A stretch of 64,000 bases of DNA, taken from Thalassobacterium maritimum. GTDB taxonomy: Bacteria; Verrucomicrobiota; Verrucomicrobiia; Opitutales; Coraliomargaritaceae. The notes beneath the pieces were generated by a model. It did no database searches, was not told the origin of the DNA, and saw nothing but the letters and a program-made list of their open reading frames with translations. The position numbers were made by a program, and so were the translations under genes. Location of the stretch: NCBI RefSeq assembly GCF_031127805.1, contig NZ_JARXHW010000020.1, forward strand, positions 1-64,000, read 5' to 3'. Below are positions 15,952-25,116 of the stretch, piece by piece (positions within the stretch are counted from its first letter, which is position 1; each line of letters starts with the position of its first letter).

Positions 15952-17715
15952 TCAGCCCGCGCGTTGAATGCTCGCTGGCAATGGTGCCAGTGTTTCGGAC
16001 TGACTGCGATATTCGTCGAGCACGGCCCGTAGATCAGCCATCCGCATCGGCTTGGTTAGATAGGCATCCATGCCGGAGTCGAGGCATTTCTGGCGATCGC
16101 CCTGCATGGCGTGAGCAGTCATGGCTGATATGAATATGTTGGTTCGGTTGGCCCCGCATACTCCTTTGCGAATCAAACGAGTGGCGGTGTAGCCGTCCAT
16201 GACCGGCATTTGACAGTCCATGAACACTATGTCGAACGTGCGTTCTTTAAGTCGCTCGATCGCAATGGCCCCATTTTCAGCGAAATATACATTGCAGTGG
16301 AGATTCTTTAAAAATCGCTGAGCGACCTTACGGTTGACTGCATTGTCTTCGACCACAAGCGCATGAATCCTTTCGGGTGTGGCGTGCGCTTGGGGGGCGG
16401 GGCAGCGACTGTCGCTGGCCTCGCCTGCCCACGGTTTCGGCTCTGGAGGATCTGTTGGAGTCGCTTCCACTGGCTTGCTTTTTTGAAATGGAATGCTGAC
16501 GTAAAACTCCGACCCCGCGCCCAGGGTGCTCTCGCAATTGACTTGGCCGCCCATTAATTCCGCGAGCTTGCGTGAGATGGAGAGCCCTAGGCCAGTGCCT
16601 CCGAAATTACGCGAAGTCGAGCCATCGGCCTGGACGAATGGCTTGAACAGATTTGCCAGATTCTCAGGGTCGATGCCGATGCCTGTATCGCGAATGCGGA
16701 TGCGAATGACGCTTTGATCAGTTTGTTCGCTGACAATTTCGCTGATGATCGATACCTGTCCAGCTTGGGTAAACTTGATTGCGTTGCTGATTAGGTTATT
16801 GACGATTTGACGCAGGCGCACGGTGTCCCCCAGCAGTTGATAGGGGAGTGCACTCTCGGTATAGCTGAGCTCGATGTTTTTCCTTTGAGCGCGTTCTTGG
16901 TAAAGCGTGATGCAAGAGCGAAGCAGCTGGTGCAAGTCAAAGGCCTCGTGTTCGATGCTGAGTTTGCCGGCTTCGATTTTAGAAAAGTCGAGTATATCGT
17001 TTATGATGCGTAGCAGTGCATTCACGCTTTGGTCCGCGGTAGAGACCAGTTCGTGTTGTTCGCTGTCGAGTTTCGTTTCGGCCAAGAGCGAGAGCATGCC
17101 CACGATACCATTCATCGGGGTGCGGATTTCGTGGCTCATATTGGCGAGGAACTCGCTTTTTAGGCGCGTGGCTTGTTCCGCGACGTTGCGTGCTTCGATT
17201 AGCTTGCTGTTGGCCTGTTCCAGTTCGTCGGTCAGGTGCTCGAGCTGGTCGTTCTTCCATTGTAGGCGCTGTTTGTGCTCGTCGGTTTTTTTCAGTTGTT
17301 TGTGTAGCAGTGAGTTTTGCACGCGAATCAGAGCATCTATGGAGATCAGGCCACGGAGTTGGCCCTGCTGATTTATAATGATGATGTCGTCATAGAAGTC
17401 TTCGTGATGGCGATTGAATACGCATTTCAAGACCTGGTGCACGTCGGTGTCGTCTTTGACGATGATCGGCTGTTCAACTAGAAATTCCGCGACGTTGCGC
17501 TGTGCATAGACGGCGTGTCCATAGCGGGCGCTCAGGCATTTATTGATTTTAACGGCAGAGCATAGGCCGATCACCGTCTCGCCGCGTTTCACGGCGAGGA
17601 AATCGACTTCATGTTGTGCCGCGAGTCGGCTGGTGGTCTCGAGTGTTTCGTTGTGCTGGACGGAGAGTGAGTGTGTGATCAGCTCGTCCAAGTGGATGTT
17701 TTCATGTGCAGCCAT
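15952..17715 (-). CDS. CBS-domain hybrid histidine kinase
   Basis: Cytoplasmic-looking hybrid kinase of about 587 residues. The N-terminal 150 residues look like a CBS pair (LAVKRGETVIGLCSAVKINKCLS… and IIIINQQGQLRGLISIDALIRV) in place of a PAS or membrane sensor. A coiled coil leads into HisKA with His in FLANMSHEIRTPMNGIVGM, then HATPase with RIRDTGIGIDPENLANLF and FGGTGLGLSISRKLAEL. A receiver follows with Asp in DIVFMDCQMPVMDGYTA and Lys in YLTKPM. CBS domains usually bind adenine nucleotides, so an energy or nucleotide signal is possible (inference). The frame extends upstream to a TTG at 17814, but the ATG at 17715 is a better start. Confidence 0.85.
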   Translation of the reverse strand: MAAHENIHLDELITHSLSVQHNETLETTSRLAAQHEVDFLAVKRGETVIGLCSAVKINKCLSARYGHAVYAQRNVAEFLVEQPIIVKDDTDVHQVLKCVFNRHHEDFYDDIIIINQQGQLRGLISIDALIRVQNSLLHKQLKKTDEHKQRLQWKNDQLEHLTDELEQANSKLIEARNVAEQATRLKSEFLANMSHEIRTPMNGIVGMLSLLAETKLDSEQHELVSTADQSVNALLRIINDILDFSKIEAGKLSIEHEAFDLHQLLRSCITLYQERAQRKNIELSYTESALPYQLLGDTVRLRQIVNNLISNAIKFTQAGQVSIISEIVSEQTDQSVIRIRIRDTGIGIDPENLANLFKPFVQADGSTSRNFGGTGLGLSISRKLAELMGGQVNCESTLGAGSEFYVSIPFQKSKPVEATPTDPPEPKPWAGEASDSRCPAPQAHATPERIHALVVEDNAVNRKVAQRFLKNLHCNVYFAENGAIAIERLKERTFDIVFMDCQMPVMDGYTATRLIRKGVCGANRTNIFISAMTAHAMQGDRQKCLDSGMDAYLTKPMRMADLRAVLDEYRSQSETLAPLPASIQRAG

Positions 17716-17826
17716 AGTGGTATGGCCGGACGCTAGTGGGGGCGCACTTAGGCTGAAAGCTGGAAAGGTGCGCTGTAGGTTAAGTTCCTGTGACGAAGGT
17801 AAAAGAGCCGTCAATTTTGCCTGACG

Positions 17827-18657
17827 CTAGCAAAACTGCAGCAGTTCACACCAATCTTGATAGGTGATTTCTTCGGGGCGTATGCTCGCAGAGTAACCTT
17901 TTTGTAGCAGGTGCTCGAACCAAGCGGTGATGCCCGGCGTACTTTCTTTTCGGCAGAGACTACCGAGTTGCTTGCGGCGCAGGGTGAAAACGCGTCGGAT
18001 GCAGGCGCGTATTTCTGGGGGGAAGTGCACGGCATCGTCTCGTAAGTCCAGCCGTAGCAGTACGGAATCAACCTTGGGCGCTGGGTGGAAGCACTGTGCG
18101 GAGACTAGGTGTCGGCTGTGCATCTGGTAGGCAGATTGGAGAAAGATGGAGATCGCGCCAAAGGTTTTGCTACCGTGGGGGGCCACGTAGCGGTCGGCGG
18201 CTTCTTTTTGCAGCATCAGCACCATTCGCTGGGGCAGTGGTCCCGAGAGCACGGCATCCATCCATGGGGTGGAGACTGCATAAGGGAGATTGGCTACGAT
18301 TTTATAACCGTGTTCGGCACGCTCGGTGGGGAGTTCGGCGATCGGGTGGTCGAGGCAGTCGCCCTCGATCAATTGCAGCCGTGGCTGCTCTGGGAGCACA
18401 TTCGTGCGCAGGTGCTCGGCCAGAGTCGCGTCGCGTTCCACTGCCCAGAGGGAAGCGCCGCTGGCGAGTATGGCGCGCGTCAATGTACCCAAGCCGGGGC
18501 CGACCTCGACGACAGCACTCTCGGGGCCGATCTCTGCGAGCTCGATGGACTTGCGCACGATGTTGCCGTCCACCAAGAAGTTTTGACCCAGCTTTTTGTT
18601 GGGAAAGTGCTCCAATTGATTGAGGAGCTCACGAGTGGCTGTGGGGCTTAATGGCAA
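17827..18657 (-). CDS. rsmA: 16S rRNA (adenine1518/1519-N6)-dimethyltransferase
   Basis: KsgA/RsmA family ribosome maturation enzyme, 276 residues. The N-terminus NKKLGQNFLVDGNIVRKSIE is diagnostic. The SAM motif is VVEVGPGLGTLTRAIL and motif IV is IVANLPYAVSTPWM (NLPY). The C-terminal helical domain includes FHPAPKVDSVLLRL. The ATG at 18657 fits the family N-terminus. It is followed on the same strand by the kinase gene and preceded by trpC. Confidence 0.95.
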   Translation of the reverse strand: MPLSPTATRELLNQLEHFPNKKLGQNFLVDGNIVRKSIELAEIGPESAVVEVGPGLGTLTRAILASGASLWAVERDATLAEHLRTNVLPEQPRLQLIEGDCLDHPIAELPTERAEHGYKIVANLPYAVSTPWMDAVLSGPLPQRMVLMLQKEAADRYVAPHGSKTFGAISIFLQSAYQMHSRHLVSAQCFHPAPKVDSVLLRLDLRDDAVHFPPEIRACIRRVFTLRRKQLGSLCRKESTPGITAWFEHLLQKGYSASIRPEEITYQDWCELLQFC

Positions 18658-18702
18658 GGAGAATTAGGAGTTGAAAGTTAGAAATTAGGAGCTGGGCGAT
18701 CC

Positions 18703-19500
18703 TTAAGCGTTGTGGAAGGCTTCGATGAGTTCTTCGGGATTTTCCGACTTCATGAGAGCTTCGCCGACGAGTATGGCGTCGGCACCGCAAGCGCTGGCGC
18801 GCTCTGCGTCTTCGAGGTCGAAGATGCCGCTCTCACTGACTTTGATGATGTGGTCGGGAATTTGCGGAATCAAGAGTTCGGAGGTCGCGAGATCGGTCTT
18901 GAAGCGCTTGAGGTCGCGATTGTTGACTCCTATAATTTTCGGATCGAATTTGAGGGCTTTCTCCAGCTCACGTTCTTCATGGATCTCGTAGAGAGCGTCG
19001 AGGCCCGCGATGCCGGCCGCGTCGCGCAGGGCTTTGATCTCGTCGTCCGCCAAGGCGCGCACGATGATCAAAATACAACGTGCTCCGGCCTCGGCCGCTT
19101 CCGCGACTTGGACAGGGTGCACCATAAAGTCTTTACGCAGGCAAGGCGTCTTGCGGCCATGGCATTCGAGGAATTCGACCACGTCCCAGAGATCTTTTAA
19201 TGTGCCGCCGAAGTAATCGGTGTCAGTCAATACGGATAGGCAGTCGGCCTCAGCGTTGATGTACTCACGGGCTTGCTCGACCGCATCGAGGGTGGCGGAG
19301 GCGATTTCGCCTGCGGAGGGAGACTTACGCTTGATCTCGGCGATCACGGAGAGGCGGTCTTTTTTAGCCAGCGCTTTTAGGAAGCTACCGCCTTGAGTCT
19401 GCATACGGCCCAAGCGCTCCAGTTCCTGATCGCGGACGGGGCGTATCTGGTTGCGCAAAGAGTGCCGCTTGGCGGCCATGATTTCGGATAATTTGTCCAT
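18703..19500 (-). CDS. trpC: Indole-3-glycerol phosphate synthase
   Basis: TIM-barrel enzyme of tryptophan biosynthesis that closes the indole ring of CdRP. All strand motifs are present: LSVIAEIKRKSPSAGEI (catalytic Lys), LSVLTDTDYFGGTLKDL, PCLRKDFMVHPVQVAEAAEAGA, GVNNRDLKRFKTDL and IKVSESGIFDLEDAERA. The 265-residue length is normal, and it is a stand-alone enzyme not fused to TrpF. No other trp gene is nearby. The 46-base gap to rsmA contains an imperfect direct repeat (AATTAGGAG twice). Confidence 0.96.
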   Translation of the reverse strand: MDKLSEIMAAKRHSLRNQIRPVRDQELERLGRMQTQGGSFLKALAKKDRLSVIAEIKRKSPSAGEIASATLDAVEQAREYINAEADCLSVLTDTDYFGGTLKDLWDVVEFLECHGRKTPCLRKDFMVHPVQVAEAAEAGARCILIIVRALADDEIKALRDAAGIAGLDALYEIHEERELEKALKFDPKIIGVNNRDLKRFKTDLATSELLIPQIPDHIIKVSESGIFDLEDAERASACGADAILVGEALMKSENPEELIEAFHNA

Positions 19501-19687
19501 ACTATAGATGGAAGGTGTCTGCGCTCTGGGCGAAGTTCAAGCCGGAGTTTTATGCTTTGCGGCTATTCGCTTGAACTTGCGTACGGTCGGGATGTATTCT
19601 CTGTGAGTATATGATTCAATTATGGGGACGGAAATCTCAAGCGAATGCGAGTCTCGTGGAGGGCTTCTTCGCGCAAGCTAAAAGCGA

Positions 19688-21703
19688 GTGAAGACGCGTA
19701 TGTCCATGTGGGTTTGCTTGAGGCGCGTTCTATTCGTGGGGGCACTGCTACTATTTGCGGGGCTGGCGTTACTCTATTTCAAGCGGATTGAGATTGTTGA
19801 GGCCTTATTATTGCCGCGACTGGAAGCAAGCGGGGCGCAGCTGGAGCTAGAGTCAATCGACCTGAGTGCTTCCGCTGTAAGATTACAGGTCAAACACTAT
19901 CGACTGGAGGACAATCTGCAAGTGGAGGGCCTGAGTGTGGTTTTCCCATGGAATCAGCTTTATTCGCTCGAGGCTGGCTTTATCGGGCGGATACAGATCG
20001 ATCGGCTACGTTATCAGTTGGGGGAAGGTGCGGAGACCCCCGCGGTTGCAGAGCAGGGGGCTGCGGGAGAGGAAGCATTCGAGCTTGCAGAGCAAGTGGC
20101 GCAGTGGGCGAGTTCAATCGATTCCTTGCCAGTCGCGTCGCTGGAGTTGAAGGTCGAGGAGTGGGGGATCGAAGCGGCTGGGCTGCAGATGCAGGGGGGC
20201 CTAGAGCTCTCAGTTTTACGTGGTATGGACGGGGCGACTCATCTTGCGGCCAGTTTGAGCAGCCCTGTTGTGGATGTGGACGCACGCGTTAAAGTGCTGG
20301 CAGCGGGCGCTGGCTTGTCGCTGGACTTTACCCTGCGTGCCAACGATTGGGATACTTTTCAAGCCAGCTATTTAAGCGGGCTCTCGTCAGTGTGGACCGA
20401 GGCCGCGGGCGAAATTTATCTGAACGCATTGCAAGGGGCAGATGGCTTTGTCGATGCTTCGGGGTATGCGCGTTGGCTAGGCTCGGAGCCTGATCAATTG
20501 AGCTTTTGTGTTTTGGCCGACTTAGGCGCGGTCGAGGTGTATGCACCTGCAGGGGAGCTGATTTTACAAAACGCAGCCGCTGGCTTTGCCTTCGATGGGC
20601 GGGGGCACCAGCGCGCGTATCTGAAGGGAGGCGTGGAGCGCGTGCGAGTGGGCTCTTGGATGGAGTCCAGCGGTGATTGGGCGGTGCGGCTCGACAATCA
20701 GAAGCTCGCTGCGGAACTTCGTCTCGGAGAGTCGATTGCGTTCTCGTTGGCGCATGATGATTGGCAGCGCTTACTCAGCGGCGCAGGTCGTGCACGCTAT
20801 TATTTGGAAGCGAATGCGTTGGATGCGGAGCTCTTGCGCGCTTTGGAAGTTTCGGGACTGCCCGATGATCTCAGTCTGCAGATGGCGCTGCAAGTTGAAG
20901 GCAGCGGTCTGCTCGAGGATTGGGAGCTTCGCGAAGCCAGTGCAGCGGTGGACGCCAAAGTCGCCAGTTTGGAGCTGAGTTCTCAGGGGCTGACGGCTAC
21001 AGATATATGGGCGCAAGTTGATTTACGTAGGGCCGAGGGGCCATTTGTGCCTGAATCCCTTCAATTGCAGGTGGGCAGTCTGGCTCTGCTTGGTTTTGAA
21101 TTGGATGCGCTACAACTGTCGACTCAGGTGGATGCGGAGGGGACAATCGCCGTGTCGCCCGTGCGGGCAGGATTCCTGGGTGGAAGCTTACGAGTCGATC
21201 CCATGCGAGTCGATTTGCAACGACTCGACGATAGCAGATTTCGGATACAGTTGGACTCTGTCGATCTGTCGCAGCTGGCTCAAGTGGTGCCACAATTCAA
21301 GGGAGAGATCAGTGGCCGCGCATCAGGCTATTTAGTCGGGGCTTTTCAGCAGGGCCAAGCGATCCTGGCGGACGGTCGCCTGGAAGTGGACTCCGCAGAG
21401 GGCGCACGCTTGCGCTACGATGTGGAGGGCATGCTCACCCGCGGTATGGTCGCCGGCAGTGCAACTTACCAGCAGTACAGGATGGCTGAACGCGCTTTTG
21501 AGGATTTGATGCTGCAGCAATTTAGCATTGATGTATTTCCGGACGGTAATGCCACACGCCCCTTTCGATTAGAGCTTTTCGGCGAATCTCAGCAGGGGGA
21601 CGTGATCGTGCCCGTGGATTTTGATCTCAATGTGAATGTCGATGACACTGCCGGTGTCATGGAATTGCTGCGCATGATCCAGCGTGGTGAGTTGGAGTTT
21701 TAA
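19688..21703 (+). CDS. YdbH/AsmA-like envelope protein
   Basis: About 671 residues with one N-terminal membrane segment (residues 12-30) and a long beta-rich periplasmic body. The C-terminal part (LGGSLRVDPMRVDLQRLDDSRFRI, DSVDLSQLAQVVPQFKGEISGRASGYL and DGRLEVDSAEGARLRYD) resembles the YdbH domain of the AsmA-like bridge proteins implicated in phospholipid transport between the membranes. A role in lipid transport is inferred by family only. The GTG start at 19688 overlaps by GTGA the stop of a 26-codon frame beginning at 19611. The next downstream gene is convergent. Confidence 0.7.
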   Translation: MKTRMSMWVCLRRVLFVGALLLFAGLALLYFKRIEIVEALLLPRLEASGAQLELESIDLSASAVRLQVKHYRLEDNLQVEGLSVVFPWNQLYSLEAGFIGRIQIDRLRYQLGEGAETPAVAEQGAAGEEAFELAEQVAQWASSIDSLPVASLELKVEEWGIEAAGLQMQGGLELSVLRGMDGATHLAASLSSPVVDVDARVKVLAAGAGLSLDFTLRANDWDTFQASYLSGLSSVWTEAAGEIYLNALQGADGFVDASGYARWLGSEPDQLSFCVLADLGAVEVYAPAGELILQNAAAGFAFDGRGHQRAYLKGGVERVRVGSWMESSGDWAVRLDNQKLAAELRLGESIAFSLAHDDWQRLLSGAGRARYYLEANALDAELLRALEVSGLPDDLSLQMALQVEGSGLLEDWELREASAAVDAKVASLELSSQGLTATDIWAQVDLRRAEGPFVPESLQLQVGSLALLGFELDALQLSTQVDAEGTIAVSPVRAGFLGGSLRVDPMRVDLQRLDDSRFRIQLDSVDLSQLAQVVPQFKGEISGRASGYLVGAFQQGQAILADGRLEVDSAEGARLRYDVEGMLTRGMVAGSATYQQYRMAERAFEDLMLQQFSIDVFPDGNATRPFRLELFGESQQGDVIVPVDFDLNVNVDDTAGVMELLRMIQRGELEF

Positions 21704-21774
21704 ATACGGCGGTATGTGGCATCAATGGCATGCATTGTTATCCATGTTTAGAAACATAGCTTCGCTCTGAAGGC

Positions 21775-22443
21775 TTAATCGAGGAACATCAAGCGATCGG
21801 ACAGATCGTTGAGTGCGCTGCGCACGGCAGGGAAGGCGTCGGCGATGCTTTGATAGAGCTCAGTGGTGTCTGTCTTCTGGCTAAAAGGATGTTGTGCGGC
21901 GGAGCGGTAGGAGGCCTCGCCGATGGATTCGTAAAAAGAAAGTGCCGGCGCGGCACGGCGTTGGCTGCGCTTTTCAATGAAATTGGGAAAGATGCCCGTC
22001 AAAAACAGCAGGTGCTCGCCGGCCATGACGTAGAGCTCGTAGCGCTTGCCAGCGGGGCTGTAGTCGACTTGTTGCAGCCAGTCGACCACATAGAATACGC
22101 CGCGTCCATTGGTGTGAGGATGGAAGCCCGCGTGCATGAAGAACTCTAATACCCCCGACACGTAGTCGGCGAGTTGCGGGCTGTCTAAGCCGGAGCTTTT
22201 TAAGCTGTGCCGGCTGAGTAGATAAAAGTAAAGGCGTGGGCTGATGCGCAGGGTGTCCGGGCTCGCGAGCACGTAGTCCAAGAGCGCGGGCTGGTCTAAA
22301 ATCGTGTCGACGGTGGCGGGGTCGACCAGTAAGTAAGCGATCGCTTCGGCTTCGCGAGGGCTGTCGCCTGCCAACGCGGAACTGATGAAGTGTAGGTCGT
22401 TGAGGCTCAGTTGATGGCGATATTCGAGTCTAACCTTTGGCAT
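21775..22443 (-). CDS. Hypothetical protein
   Basis: I do not recognise this protein. It is about 222 residues from the ATG at 22443 (MPKVRLEYRHQLSL); the frame could extend to 22479. It appears soluble and mostly helical, with no signal peptide or membrane segment. Noticeable stretches are EAEAIAYLLVDPATVDTILD, LYFYLLSRHSLKSSG, FYVVDWLQQVDYSPAGKRYELYVMAGEHLLFLTGIFPNFIEKRSQRR and LSFYESIGEASYRSAA. Coding character is supported by codon use like its neighbours. It is convergent with the YdbH-like gene and divergent from the aldehyde dehydrogenase gene. Confidence 0.65.
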   Translation of the reverse strand: MPKVRLEYRHQLSLNDLHFISSALAGDSPREAEAIAYLLVDPATVDTILDQPALLDYVLASPDTLRISPRLYFYLLSRHSLKSSGLDSPQLADYVSGVLEFFMHAGFHPHTNGRGVFYVVDWLQQVDYSPAGKRYELYVMAGEHLLFLTGIFPNFIEKRSQRRAAPALSFYESIGEASYRSAAQHPFSQKTDTTELYQSIADAFPAVRSALNDLSDRLMFLD

Positions 22444-22603
22444 GCCATTTACTGAGCTTAATTGATGCCAAAATGTCAAATTGTGGCATGTTCTTAATGT
22501 GCGAAGGGTTCGAATCCGGATGACGGCAGCTGGAGCTGCCTATGTGGCAGTAAATGTGGCTGAGCCTTGCAGGATGTCGGCACTCGTATACCTTACTTGT
22601 GCT

Positions 22604-24064
22604 ATGACTGAGACGAAACTAGCTTCAAATCTTCTACAGCAACAGGCCTATGTGAACGGTGAGTGGATCGATGCCGAGGATGGGCGTTGCTTCGAAATTC
22701 GCAACCCTGTCGACGGTCAAGTGCTCGCGAAAGTGGCCGATTGCGGCGTCGCGGAGACGCGGCGCGCCATCGAGGCGGCCGAGGCGGCACTGCCCGATTG
22801 GCAGACGCAGACTGCGAAAGCACGTGCAGATATTTTACGGCGCTGGTTCGATTTAGTGATGCAGCATCAGGACGCCCTTGCGGCTTTGTTGACTGCCGAG
22901 CAAGGCAAGGTGCTCTCCGAGGCCAAGGGAGAGATCGCCTATGGGGCGCATTATTTAGAATGGTTTGCGGAGGAGGCCAAACGCATCGATGGCGATATCC
23001 TGGCGGCACCCAGTCAGGATCAACGGGTGCTTGTCTTGAAGCGTCCGGTCGGCGTGGTGGCCGCCATCACACCGTGGAATTTCCCCAATGCCATGCTTGC
23101 GCGCAAAGTCGCGGCGGCCTTGGCGGTGGGCTGCACCTTTGTGGCCAAGCCAGCTAAAGAAACTCCGCTGTCGGCACTCGCTTTAGCCGCACTGGGCGAA
23201 GAGGCGGGTCTGCCGCCCGGCGTATTCAATGTCGTGTGTGGCAGTGACTCATCCGTGATCGGCGGCGAGCTGACTGCAAATCCGATCGTGCGTAAGCTCA
23301 CCTTCACAGGCTCCACCGCGACTGGCAAGAAGCTGATGCAGCAGTGCGCCGACACCGTTAAGCGCACCTCCATGGAACTGGGAGGGAATGCGCCCTTTAT
23401 CGTATTTGATGATGCCGATCTCGATGCGGCGGTCGCAGGAGCCATGGCCGCGAAATTTCGTAATGCCGGGCAAACCTGTGTGTGCGCGAACCGTCTATTG
23501 GTGCACGCGGATGTGTATGACGCCTTCGTGGACAGACTTAGCCAGGAAACAGAAAAATTCCAACTGGGCAATGGTGCCGACGAGGCGGTCACGATGGGGC
23601 CACTGATTCGTCCGAGCGCCGTTGACAGTGTGCAGGCGATCGTGAGCGAGGCGCTTGGAGCAGGTGCGGTTGCGACGGTTGGCGGACAAGGCTCAGAGCT
23701 CGGCGACTGCTTCTATCAGCCGACAGTGCTGCGCGACTGCGCGCCCTCCATGCGCTGTTTTAAGGAAGAGATTTTTGGTCCCGTTGCGCCTGTTTTCAAA
23801 TTCGAGACCGAGGCCGAGGCGATTCAGCTGGCCAACGATACCGAGTTCGGGCTTGCAGCCTACTTCTACAGCCGCGACTACGCCCGCATCTGGCGCGTGA
23901 GTGAATCCCTCGACTATGGCATGGTCGGCATTAATGAGGCTGCGATCTCCAATCCGATGGCCCCCTTCGGCGGAGTTAAAGAATCCGGGCACGGTCGCGA
24001 AGGTTCCAAATATGGGGTCGATGATTACATCGAAACGAAATACCTCTGCATGGGCGGGCTTTAA
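22604..24064 (+). CDS. gabD: NAD(P)-dependent succinate-semialdehyde dehydrogenase
   Basis: Aldehyde dehydrogenase superfamily enzyme of about 486 residues, closest to GabD, which oxidises succinate semialdehyde in GABA degradation. Motifs are the cofactor loop TPWNFPNAMLARKVAAALAVG, FTGSTATGKKLMQ, the general-base Glu in MELGGNAPFIVFDDADLD, the catalytic Cys in FRNAGQTCVCANR, and the C-terminal GVKESGHGREGSKYGVDDYIE. The ATG at 22604 gives the family-typical N-terminus (LLQQQAYVNGEWID). Substrate assignment is by similarity; no GABA aminotransferase is nearby. Confidence 0.87.
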   Translation: MTETKLASNLLQQQAYVNGEWIDAEDGRCFEIRNPVDGQVLAKVADCGVAETRRAIEAAEAALPDWQTQTAKARADILRRWFDLVMQHQDALAALLTAEQGKVLSEAKGEIAYGAHYLEWFAEEAKRIDGDILAAPSQDQRVLVLKRPVGVVAAITPWNFPNAMLARKVAAALAVGCTFVAKPAKETPLSALALAALGEEAGLPPGVFNVVCGSDSSVIGGELTANPIVRKLTFTGSTATGKKLMQQCADTVKRTSMELGGNAPFIVFDDADLDAAVAGAMAAKFRNAGQTCVCANRLLVHADVYDAFVDRLSQETEKFQLGNGADEAVTMGPLIRPSAVDSVQAIVSEALGAGAVATVGGQGSELGDCFYQPTVLRDCAPSMRCFKEEIFGPVAPVFKFETEAEAIQLANDTEFGLAAYFYSRDYARIWRVSESLDYGMVGINEAAISNPMAPFGGVKESGHGREGSKYGVDDYIETKYLCMGGL

Positions 24065-24114
24065 GCAGCAGTCATCGCGGAACTTGTTCTGCCTTCAAAA
24101 TAATAATTTACGTG

Positions 24115-24155
24115 TATAATATCCTTGACGAAGTTTCAGTAATTACTGAAACTTC
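24115..24155 (+). promoter_or_regulatory. -10 element and 26-bp palindromic operator of the GbsR-type regulator
   Basis: A TATAAT hexamer lies at 24115-24120. Downstream, 24130-24155 is a perfect 26-bp palindrome with half-site GAAGTTTCAGTAA. It ends 4 bases before the ATG of the regulator gene at 24160. Its position in the leader suits repression of the regulator's own operon. A good -35 is not evident. Confidence 0.6.
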
Positions 24156-24159
24156 AATC

Positions 24160-24675
24160 ATGAACAGCGAAGATTTTGCAAAGACAAAGGCCGATTTTAT
24201 AGCACAGTGGGGCACGCTCGGTAGCAGCTGGGGCATTAATCGCACCATGGCGCAGATCCATGCCTTTCTCATGCTGGCGGTGGAGCCCACAGACACCAAC
24301 GAAGTCATGCAGGCGCTCAAAATCAGCCGCGGCAACGCCAACAGTAATTTGCGCGACCTTGTCGGCTGGGGCTTGGTTCGACGTGTGACCTATCCGGGCG
24401 ATCGCAAGGAATACTTCGAAGCCGAAAAGGATGTTTGGACGATGTTTTGTATCATTGCCCGCGAGCGTAAGCGGCGCGAAATCGACCCCGCGCTCAATTT
24501 ACTGCAGTCCTCCTCGTCGAAGTCCTATAAGAAGACTGACCCCGAGCAGCAGCTCTTCGCCTCGCAAACTAAAGCGCTCGCCGAGTTCGTACAGACCGCC
24601 GACCTCGTTCTCGATAAAGTAGCCCGCTCCGAAGAGAGCAAAGTGCTGCCCTTCTTAATTAAACGATTTAAATAA
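24160..24675 (+). CDS. GbsR/MarR family transcriptional regulator
   Basis: About 171 residues with a winged-helix DNA-binding domain. The segment WGTLGSSWGINRTMAQIHAFLMLA followed by NEVMQALKISRGNANSNLRDLVGWGLVRRVTYPGDRKEYFEAEKD is typical of the GbsR (choline-sensing MarR-like) group, and a helical C-terminal tail is present. The ATG at 24160 is chosen because the frame from 24112 would run through the palindromic operator. It is likely autoregulated and likely controls the small membrane protein gene 42 bases downstream. The ligand is unknown. Confidence 0.82.
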   Translation: MNSEDFAKTKADFIAQWGTLGSSWGINRTMAQIHAFLMLAVEPTDTNEVMQALKISRGNANSNLRDLVGWGLVRRVTYPGDRKEYFEAEKDVWTMFCIIARERKRREIDPALNLLQSSSSKSYKKTDPEQQLFASQTKALAEFVQTADLVLDKVARSEESKVLPFLIKRFK

Positions 24676-24677
24676 CG

Positions 24678-24696
24678 CCCCGCACAGATTGCGGGG
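24678..24696 (+). other. Hairpin after the GbsR-type regulator gene
   Basis: A perfect stem CCCCGCA / TGCGGGG with a 5-base loop sits between the regulator and the membrane protein gene. No U-run follows, so it may be an mRNA processing or stability element rather than a terminator. Confidence 0.4.
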
Positions 24697-24717
24697 TGCA
24701 TTCAGAAAGAAAAAACA

Positions 24718-25083
24718 ATGAATACATTAATCTTACTCACCTACGCACTCTATGCCACAGCCACGATCGCCATGACGGTTTGGGTCGCACAAACGCTCTA
24801 CCGAGCCGGTCATATTTTCTTGGTCGAAGCCTTCCACGGCAACGATGAGATGGCCGCTGCCGTCAATCACCTGCTGCGGGTCGGCTTTTATTTAGTCAAC
24901 CTCGGCTTCGTCTTGATGTTTCTGAAATACGGCAGACATCCTGAGACCGTTGTCGCCGCAGTCGAGTACCTCACCACGAAGGTCGGCATCGTCCTGATGG
25001 TGCTCGGCGCGATGCACTTCTTCAATATGTTCAACTTCGACAAGATGCGAAAGAAAGGCCGCCGTCACGTCGCAGAGCTGTAG
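24718..25083 (+). CDS. Small integral membrane protein
   Basis: I do not recognise a named family. It is 121 residues with about three hydrophobic helices (residues 3-25, 48-68 and 84-102) and a basic C-terminus (FDKMRKKGRRHVAEL). It lies in tandem after the GbsR-type regulator, separated by a stem-loop, with the desaturase gene 33 bases downstream. That arrangement suggests a regulator-controlled membrane-lipid or envelope function, which is inference. Confidence 0.65.
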   Translation: MNTLILLTYALYATATIAMTVWVAQTLYRAGHIFLVEAFHGNDEMAAAVNHLLRVGFYLVNLGFVLMFLKYGRHPETVVAAVEYLTTKVGIVLMVLGAMHFFNMFNFDKMRKKGRRHVAEL

Positions 25084-25116
25084 CGAATATTTCAAAATAT
25101 TAATCGGAGCTGAATC

